Positions 1-6,093 of a stretch of DNA of 6,093 bases are shown here, piece after piece (within the stretch, counting starts at the first letter, position 1; every line of letters begins with the position of its first letter). The notes below the pieces were generated by a model. The model had not been told where the DNA came from and made no database searches. It saw nothing but the letters and a program-made list of their open reading frames with translations. The stretch comes from a bacterium. Its GTDB lineage: Bacteria; Verrucomicrobiota; Verrucomicrobiae; Limisphaerales; J093. Both the position numbers and the translations under genes were made by a program. The DNA lies in NCBI GenBank assembly GCA_021839785.1, contig JAKCAB010000515.1:1-6093 (forward strand), in the 5' to 3' direction.

Positions 1-57
1 AGTTACCAGGCCAAAACCGAGAACGACTGCATAACGAACGAAAATGGTTTGCTTCAT
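1..57 (-). CDS. N-terminus of an exported or membrane protein (partial, runs off the window)
   Basis: The minus strand from an ATG at 57 is open to the window edge, giving 19 codons: MKQTIFVRYA then VVLGFGLVT. A short basic start (Lys2, Arg8) followed by a hydrophobic run looks like a signal peptide or first membrane helix. It lies downstream of, and in the same direction as, the Cys-rich exported protein at 149-538, with 91 bases between them that hold a strong hairpin. No clear Shine-Dalgarno is seen before the ATG (the upstream bases read GGTCAATT). The family cannot be told from 19 residues. A component of a cell-envelope or efflux cassette is only a guess from the neighbour. Confidence 0.5.
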   Translation of the reverse strand, partial: MKQTIFVRYAVVLGFGLVT

Positions 58-88
58 AATTGACCAATTGGGACCAACAAGGGAACAC

Positions 89-116
89 CGCGACGTGAAG
101 ACACTTCACGTCCGCG
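89..116. repeat. Strong intergenic hairpin (9 bp perfect stem, 3 nt loop)
   Basis: The arms GACGTGAAG (92-100) and CTTCACGTC (104-112) are perfect reverse complements around the loop ACA. The stem can be extended by CGC (89-91) with GCG (114-116) across a bulged C at 113. Neither strand has a T-run after the stem, so it is not a canonical rho-independent terminator. Its place between two co-directional minus-strand genes would fit an mRNA-stabilising or processing hairpin, an operator dyad, or one copy of a dispersed intergenic palindrome. The sequence alone does not choose among these. Confidence 0.7.
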
Positions 117-148
117 AATCAAGGCGGAGGGTTCAGGAGGTGAACCCG

Positions 149-538
149 TTAAGAAGCAAAAGAGGGAGCGCGCGGCGGCAGCGCCGTGCGGTGGTGGAAT
201 TGCCAGAACCGTGGCAGTTCCGGCGGTGCCGTTGAGGCGGGAATGAAATCCGGTGTGGGATCAGTGGTGGGTTCGGCAATCCAATCCCGCGCGGCGAACG
301 CGAGCGGCAAAGCCAGCGCGGGCGCGAGCGCGGGATTGTCCTCGACCTTATAGAAACCCGATTCCACGCCGCCGCAGGAATCCTGGCTGCAATCGTGCGG
401 CGACTGCTGCGCCGCAGCTTGACCGCAGCAACTCTGAAGGAAGCTGAAGCCCGGCATGGCTTCCAGCGAGCAATGCATCGTGACTGGCGCCCAAAGGGCC
501 AGCAACGTCAGCGCCACGGCTCGCTTGAACCAAGTCAC
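149..538 (-). CDS. Small Cys-rich exported protein of unknown function
   Basis: The ORF encodes 129 residues from a GTG start (536-538) to TAA (149-151). The N-terminus has basic residues (Lys5, Arg6), then the hydrophobic stretch AVALTLLALWAPVTMHC, typical of a signal peptide. The mature part has Cys 23, 37, 38, 50 and 55 and His 22 and 48, then the motif GGVESGFYKVED (56-67) and a Pro/Ala-rich tail. The clustered Cys/His suggest metal binding or disulfides. From memory, similar short 'MHC.LE..PGF.FL..CC / VESGFYK' proteins occur beside heavy-metal efflux genes in Verrucomicrobiota. That is recall, not a search. No in-frame ATG exists upstream before the TGA at 611-613, so GTG with a weak AAAGG upstream is the best start; a further upstream CTG is possible. 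Confidence 0.6.
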   Translation of the reverse strand: MTWFKRAVALTLLALWAPVTMHCSLEAMPGFSFLQSCCGQAAAQQSPHDCSQDSCGGVESGFYKVEDNPALAPALALPLAFAARDWIAEPTTDPTPDFIPASTAPPELPRFWQFHHRTALPPRAPSFAS

Positions 539-610
539 GGCCTTTAGAGTAACCGCGGCACGGAGTTGTTCAATCTTCGACTGCCGGAAACGCAGCCTGT
601 GGCTTTCGGT

Positions 611-826
611 TCACGCTTCCGCTTTGCCTGCTTGGACTGAAACTCTGGAACGCGACTCACTGGCGGTTCCGTGAACGAGCCGGCTGCCAGCGGTTGGCGT
701 AGCAAAGAATTTCACCAGCAACGCGGCCAGACGGTGCAAACCTTCGACCTCCTCTGCGGTTTCCCGGAAACGGCATGATTCGGTTAAACGGCGGCGAGTT
801 TGGCGAACGGCTTCTCCGTAAGGCAT
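611..826 (-). CDS. Hypothetical 71-residue protein (doubtful)
   Basis: An ATG at 826 begins six bases after the HNH nuclease stop (TAA, 832-834) and the frame stays open to TGA at 611-613. The product begins MPYGEAVRQTRRRL, is basic, and has one possibly helical central part (AEEVEGLHRLAALLVKFF, about 24-41) and a Ser/Arg-rich tail. I do not recognise a family. Spacing and direction would fit the last gene of the restriction-modification operon, but no good ribosome-binding site is seen. The same frame continues open after the TGA into the Cys-rich protein at 538-149. It may be a chance ORF in a GC-rich spacer or the remnant of a longer gene. Confidence 0.3.
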   Translation of the reverse strand: MPYGEAVRQTRRRLTESCRFRETAEEVEGLHRLAALLVKFFATPTAGSRLVHGTASESRSRVSVQAGKAEA

Positions 827-831
827 GAGGT

Positions 832-1572
832 TTACCCGCTCTCTTTCGCCTTCAAGTGCTGCTCCACAATCTCTTTCACGTAGGCAGGGATGTTCTTCTG
901 CAATTCCAGCGTCCGCTGCTTCAACCGCTCGTAAGATTCCACTTCTGCGCCCGTCCAAAGAATGTCCGCGCGCCGCGCCGCGCGCATGGCGACGTGGGTG
1001 TAGTTGTCCGGGAAAGCCCCGTAGCAGTTGCGGCAGATGTCGAGTTTCTTTAACTCCAGCCAGTTGACGCAGCGTTCGCATGACCACGACTTCGCACGGT
1101 TGGCGGAACCGCAAAGGAGCATGTAGGCGTTGGAATTCGGCTCCGTGCCGGGAACATCGCCCGGCACTTCAAACGGGATGCGATGGTCAACCTGCAACTC
1201 GCGTTCTGGAAACGACTCCAAGTAGATCGCGCAGCGTTCGCCATGCTGCCCGACAAGCTTCTGCTTGAGTTCCTTGCTCAGCACCGTCCGCCCCACCTGC
1301 TGACCAGAGCGAGCCCTGGTTGGATCACCAAAACGATACGCCGCGATCTTCCTTCCGTCACTTCCCTCCACGCGGAACATCTCAATCGGGATGCCGTGTT
1401 CCTTCACGTCCCGCACGGCTCGCGGCGGATGGTTGTAGCCGTAGCGATCCTTCAAGTCCTGCGTCGTGATGAAGCCATGTTTCAAGATGTGGTCAATGAC
1501 CGTCTTCGGGCGCTTGGCGATGACCGCCTTGCACAGCTTCACGAATTCTTGCGGCAGTTTGGGCTTGCTCAT
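832..1572 (-). CDS. HNH restriction endonuclease of a Type II R-M system
   Basis: This 246-residue protein has two parts. Residues about 20-82 look like a winged-helix DNA-binding region: VIDHILKHGFITTQDL, then YGYNHPPRAVRDVKEHGIP and a wing-like GSDGRKIAAYRFGD. Residues about 108-185 form an HNH (beta-beta-alpha-metal) nuclease core: Cys114, the catalytic pair Asp129-His130 in LQVDHRIPFEVPGD, Asn148, then Asn158 and Lys161 in GSANRAKSW. Two CxxC pairs (Cys165/168 and Cys180/183) probably hold a structural zinc. The C-terminus (about 205-246) is a charged helix. The ATG at 1570-1572 overlaps the methyltransferase stop as ATGA, which implies coupled translation. Gene order and the presence of an adjacent adenine methyltransferase point to a restriction enzyme rather than a homing nuclease. 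The recognition site cannot be read from the sequence. Confidence 0.85.
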   Translation of the reverse strand: MSKPKLPQEFVKLCKAVIAKRPKTVIDHILKHGFITTQDLKDRYGYNHPPRAVRDVKEHGIPIEMFRVEGSDGRKIAAYRFGDPTRARSGQQVGRTVLSKELKQKLVGQHGERCAIYLESFPERELQVDHRIPFEVPGDVPGTEPNSNAYMLLCGSANRAKSWSCERCVNWLELKKLDICRNCYGAFPDNYTHVAMRAARRADILWTGAEVESYERLKQRTLELQKNIPAYVKEIVEQHLKAKESG

Positions 1573-2480
1573 TTCTTCCGTTCCATCAGGACCAACTGCT
1601 CGGCAATGCGGCGCGGATACCGCCGCCGCAATTCCAGCGATTCTGCCAGCGCCGGCGATAGATACAGGGACTCCACCGTGACCTCATCCCGTCCCAGCAG
1701 CGTGGCCTGTGACGACCGCCCGGCGTGCAGTTCGATCAAATGCAGCCGTAGCCGCTCCGGCAGCTTGCGCCCGTGGATGCGCGCACCCGTCCGTCCGTCG
1801 TAGCTGACAAGGTATTTGATGTCCCGGAAGTTCAGCGATTCCAGCACCTCCACGAACTCGTCGAACGGCACGCCCTTCAAGTAGCGCGGATCGCGCTCGC
1901 CGCAGACGCCTTGATACGGTGGATCCATGTAAACGAGATCGCCCGCTGTCGCCTGGGCCACGACTTCCTTGTAGTCGAGCGACGAGCACTCGGTCTTCCC
2001 GCGCAACAGGTGCGACGCGCCCAGGATGTGCTCACGCATCGTCTCCGGCAACGCGCCCATGCGACGGTTGTCCGGGCTTTGGTTGACCTCACCGTTCGGG
2101 TTGTAGCGCACCGCCGCCTTCACGCACCGCGCCAGCAGGTAGAGGAAGCAATCAGGCCGGCCCGTCCGGTTGAACTCGTCGCGCACCTGGTCGTAATATT
2201 GCCGCCGGTCCCCGTGCTGCGCCCGCCAGAGCGTCTCGTATTGTCGCGCCAGTTTTTTCGGCGACTCGACGATGGCCCGCCATAAATCCACCAGCGGCTG
2301 GTTCAGGTCGTTGATGACGTAACGCGCCGCCAACCCGCGCGCCGCCGCCGCCAGCGTGAGCGCTGCCGACCCGGCGAACGGCTCGATCAACGTGCCGACG
2401 CGCACCGGGAAATAGCCAAGAATGGCTGGCGCGAGATTGCGCTTGCTGCCTTGGTAGGGGATCGGATGGGGAACGCGCAT
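1569..2480 (-). CDS. D12-class (Dam-type) N6-adenine DNA methyltransferase
   Basis: This 303-residue protein has all the hallmarks of the alpha-class adenine methyltransferases that use S-adenosylmethionine to methylate N6 of adenine in duplex DNA. Motif X is PIPYQGSKRNLAPAIL (7-21 region), motif I is the AdoMet-binding LIEPFAGSAAL (31-41), an acidic VINDLN follows at 55-60, and the catalytic motif IV is DPPYQG (186-191). The variable stretch between about 70 and 180 should carry target recognition. Full length is normal for the class. The C-terminal RSSQATLLGRDEVTVESLY is characteristic of this subfamily as I remember it. It is the first gene of the minus-strand operon, so host DNA would be protected before the downstream HNH nuclease is made. 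The bases before the ATG at 2480 (TTCTGACTGA) hold no Shine-Dalgarno, so the mRNA may be leaderless or weakly initiated. No separate controller gene is present. Confidence 0.92.
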   Translation of the reverse strand: MRVPHPIPYQGSKRNLAPAILGYFPVRVGTLIEPFAGSAALTLAAAARGLAARYVINDLNQPLVDLWRAIVESPKKLARQYETLWRAQHGDRRQYYDQVRDEFNRTGRPDCFLYLLARCVKAAVRYNPNGEVNQSPDNRRMGALPETMREHILGASHLLRGKTECSSLDYKEVVAQATAGDLVYMDPPYQGVCGERDPRYLKGVPFDEFVEVLESLNFRDIKYLVSYDGRTGARIHGRKLPERLRLHLIELHAGRSSQATLLGRDEVTVESLYLSPALAESLELRRRYPRRIAEQLVLMERKK

Positions 2481-2775
2481 TCAGTCAGAAAACCAAATTC
2501 CTGGTGAGGTTTCTGGCTTTCCTTGTTGCCGAGACGGCGGCGAAAGAGCCGAGGTGAACCCACAGCCTGTCTAAGAAGTGTTCGGCCGTCATGCGGTGAT
2601 CGCTATTGCGTTTAGCTTTGCAGGTGGATGCTAAGCGGCGCCAAGCAGTCCAGCAAGCGCGGTAACAACCCCGCGTCTTTTCAGGATCCCCCCTGAAGCA
2701 TTTCTTCGGGCATCGAATACCTGGTTGTCATACAACTCGTGGCTCCGCCCAGACACGTCTGTCGAAACAAGGGGG
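2481..2775. other. Divergent intergenic region with short dyads, no gene seen
   Basis: About 295 bases separate the minus-strand R-M operon from the plus-strand uvrA region. No ORF here has convincing coding character and no RNA gene was recognised. It must hold the promoter of the methyltransferase gene, but I could not pick a clear -35/-10 pair on the minus strand. Short inverted repeats are visible: TTCAGG/CCTGAA (2680-2685 with 2692-2697), GTTGT/ACAAC (2724-2728 with 2732-2736) and CAGAC/GTCTG (2750-2754 with 2757-2761). Any of these could be an operator half-site or chance. Confidence 0.5.
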
Positions 2776-2884
2776 GCTGGCGGAAGCGCGACTCCATGCT
2801 AAGACTTGCCTGTGCTGCATGACTTGGAACCGTCGCTCTCCGCCGAAGCCGTAATCGCCAATCCACGGCGCGCGAGAGCACAAT
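2776..2884 (+). repeat. Direct repeat copy A (uvrA leader plus first codons)
   Basis: This 109-base stretch matches 3324-3431 with 11 mismatches and one single-base indel by hand alignment (about 90% identity). The block includes an identical run from GCTAAGACTTGCC through CATGACTTGGAACCG. Weaker similarity (CGAAACAAG against CGAACCAAG) extends a few bases upstream with a G-rich insertion in this copy. Identity stops abruptly after GAGAGCACAAT, where copy B goes on into uvrA codons and this copy does not. Confidence 0.9.
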
Positions 2885-2886
2885 AA
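2812..2886 (+). pseudogene. uvrA: Broken 5' fragment of uvrA
   Basis: Reading the repeat in the uvrA frame from GTG at 2812 gives VLHDLEPSLSAEAVIA, which matches the start of the intact gene (VLHDLEPPAAAEAVIA). An extra A in GCCAATCC then shifts the frame. The next codons read NPRRARAQ and stop at TAA (2884-2886), where the intact gene reads IHGAREHN. The rest of uvrA is missing downstream. It is a remnant of a duplication or insertion at the uvrA 5' end and cannot make a functional product. Confidence 0.8.
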
Positions 2887-2930
2887 ATGGCGCCAAACCA
2901 GTTTTCTTTGTGGCCTGACCGATTCCAAGA

Positions 2931-2971
2931 CTTTCGAAAGCCGGATCCACTGGCCTCAATGGCGATCCGGC
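2931..2971 (+). promoter_or_regulatory. Palindrome and hairpin upstream of the 74-residue gene
   Basis: CTTTCGAAAG (2931-2940) is a perfect 10-base palindrome. It abuts an 8-bp inverted repeat, GCCGGATC (2940-2947) with GATCCGGC (2964-2971), around a 16-base loop. The pair sits 41 bases before the ATG at 3013 and could form an RNA hairpin or an operator in the leader of the small gene. There is no T-run, so a terminator is unlikely. Function is inferred from position only. Confidence 0.35.
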
Positions 2972-3003
2972 GGGAACTTGACGGCCCGTGCTCCCAAGGC
3001 CAT

Positions 3004-3011
3004 AGAAGGGG
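3004..3011 (+). promoter_or_regulatory. Ribosome-binding site deciding the start of the 74-residue gene
   Basis: AGAAGGGG lies just before the ATG at 3013, with slightly short spacing. It supports this ATG over the in-frame ATG at 2887, which has no such site and would add 42 residues of low-conservation-looking sequence. Confidence 0.5.
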
Positions 3012-3012
3012 C

Positions 3013-3237
3013 ATGAACCGTGACTTGATTCGGCAGCAGTTGGTCGGGCAGGGCCCTTTCCTCATTCGCACTTCCGACGGCAAGCAGTTTACGGTGCCGC
3101 ACGCCGAATTCGTCTTGATTGGCCGCCACAACATCGTCGTCGAAGATGCCAATGGGCTGCTGGACATCATTGATCCTCTGCATGTTGTGTCTATCCGCCC
3201 CAGCCCACGGCGCAAGCCCCACAAAGCGGCGGCATAA
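3013..3237 (+). CDS. Small conserved-looking protein of unknown function (74 aa)
   Basis: The product begins MNRDLIRQQLVGQGPF and continues LIRTSDGKQFTVPHAEFVL then IGRHNIVVEDANGLLDIID, PLHVVSIRP and a basic tail (SPRRKPHKAAA). Alternating hydrophobic residues suggest a small all-beta fold with a basic C-terminus, with no signal peptide or membrane segment. I recall short Verrucomicrobiota proteins with the same IRTSDGK-TVPH-F-GRHN-DPLHVVSI pattern and no assigned function, but this was not searched. The start at 3013 is chosen from the AGAAGGGG site and because the family-like core begins there. The gene lies between the two copies of the uvrA leader repeat, on the same strand as uvrA and 122 bases before its likely start, so it probably arrived with, or was trapped by, the rearrangement that duplicated the leader. 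A nucleic-acid-binding role is possible from the charge, but is a guess. Confidence 0.7.
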   Translation: MNRDLIRQQLVGQGPFLIRTSDGKQFTVPHAEFVLIGRHNIVVEDANGLLDIIDPLHVVSIRPSPRRKPHKAAA

Positions 3238-3295
3238 GCACTCTATGGCTGGCGGGTATGGGCCGAATCAAAACCGCGTGACCCTGGCTCAATAT

Positions 3296-3321
3296 GGTTC
3301 GCGACGTTGTGGGGGCGAACC
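3296..3321 (+). repeat. Short inverted repeat between the small gene and uvrA
   Basis: GGTTCGC (3296-3302) and GCGAACC (3315-3321) are a perfect 7-bp inverted repeat with a 12-base loop, 58 bases after the TAA of the 74-residue gene. No T-run follows, so it is at best a weak terminator. It ends right where the direct repeat copy B begins. Confidence 0.35.
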
Positions 3322-3359
3322 AAGCTAGCGGAAGCGTGGCTTCGTGCTAAGACTTGCCT

Positions 3360-6093
<2,734 letters not shown>

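Noticed and set aside
1183..1803. 206-codon plus-strand ORF opposite the HNH nuclease and the end of the methyltransferase
   Set aside because: It spans two genes on the other strand, with no motif or ribosome site of its own.
1773..2285. 170-codon plus-strand ORF opposite the methyltransferase
   Set aside because: It is the antisense shadow of a gene with full methyltransferase motifs.
2680..2697. TTCAGG/CCTGAA stem as a rho-independent terminator
   Set aside because: The stem is only 6 bp and is followed by GCATTTCTTC rather than a T-run. No gene ends just upstream on the plus strand, and no T-run is present on the minus strand either.
2681..2959. Minus-strand ORFs across copy A of the repeat
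   Set aside because: They translate the reverse of the uvrA leader repeat. Similar peptides (SKSCSTGKS endings) arise at both repeat copies only because the DNA is duplicated.
2978..3006. TTGACG ... 17 bases ... CATAGA as a sigma-70 promoter for the small gene
   Set aside because: The -10 match is poor (3 of 6), and the transcript would begin at about the ATG, which conflicts with the ribosome-binding site used to place the start.
2887..3012. N-terminal extension of the small gene from an ATG at 2887 (116 residues in all)
   Set aside because: There is no ribosome site at 2887, the extra residues look non-coding and cross the palindrome and hairpin, and the ATG at 3013 has AGAAGGGG in front.

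Overview
This is a GC-rich window from a bacterial chromosome. The style of the proteins (a UvrA of the compact, split-insertion type, a small 'IRTSDGK..TVPH' protein, and short TCGAAAA-type repeats between and inside genes) is most like Verrucomicrobiota or a neighbouring PVC lineage. That placement rests on recall of family style, not on any search. The window has two halves that diverge from about position 2480-2780.

Left half, all on the minus strand and read from 2480 down to 1. A D12-class (Dam-type) adenine DNA methyltransferase (2480-1569) overlaps by four bases (ATGA) with an HNH endonuclease that has an N-terminal winged-helix-like region (1572-832). Together they form a compact, translationally coupled Type II restriction-modification pair. 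Six bases after the nuclease stop codon there is a possible 71-residue ORF (826-611) of unknown nature. Next comes a small Cys-rich exported protein (538-149, GTG start). A strong 9+3 bp hairpin (89-116) follows, and then the first 19 codons of another exported or membrane protein (57-1), which runs off the window edge.

Right half, all on the plus strand. After about 295 bp with no gene there is a broken copy of the uvrA leader and first codons (2776-2886). A short gene for a 74-residue protein follows (3013-3237), and then the real uvrA (from about 3360 past the window end). The uvrA leader is therefore present twice, as ~109 bp direct repeats of roughly 90% identity flanking the small gene. 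This is the scar of a duplication or insertion.

uvrA is the main gene of the window. It is open from 3351 to the window end (911 codons visible) and is easily missed because it has no ATG start and no stop inside the window. It carries two complete ABC modules, three CxxC zinc pairs plus an extra CPDC in the N half, and two more pairs in the C half. Compared with E. coli UvrA it lacks about 100 residues between the N-half zinc pairs, has Glu in place of the Walker B Asp in the second module, and carries two basic low-complexity insertions. The longer insertion lies in the linker between the two halves. It is encoded by an imperfect inverted repeat built from TCGAA units (arms 5037-5066 and 5119-5149), so a palindromic repeat element appears to have entered the gene in frame.

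The two halves need not work together. The R-M pair is a typical accessory defence module sitting beside a housekeeping DNA-repair gene, and the duplicated uvrA leader suggests that this junction has been rearranged. No tRNA, rRNA, CRISPR array, transposase or convincing rho-independent terminator was seen.
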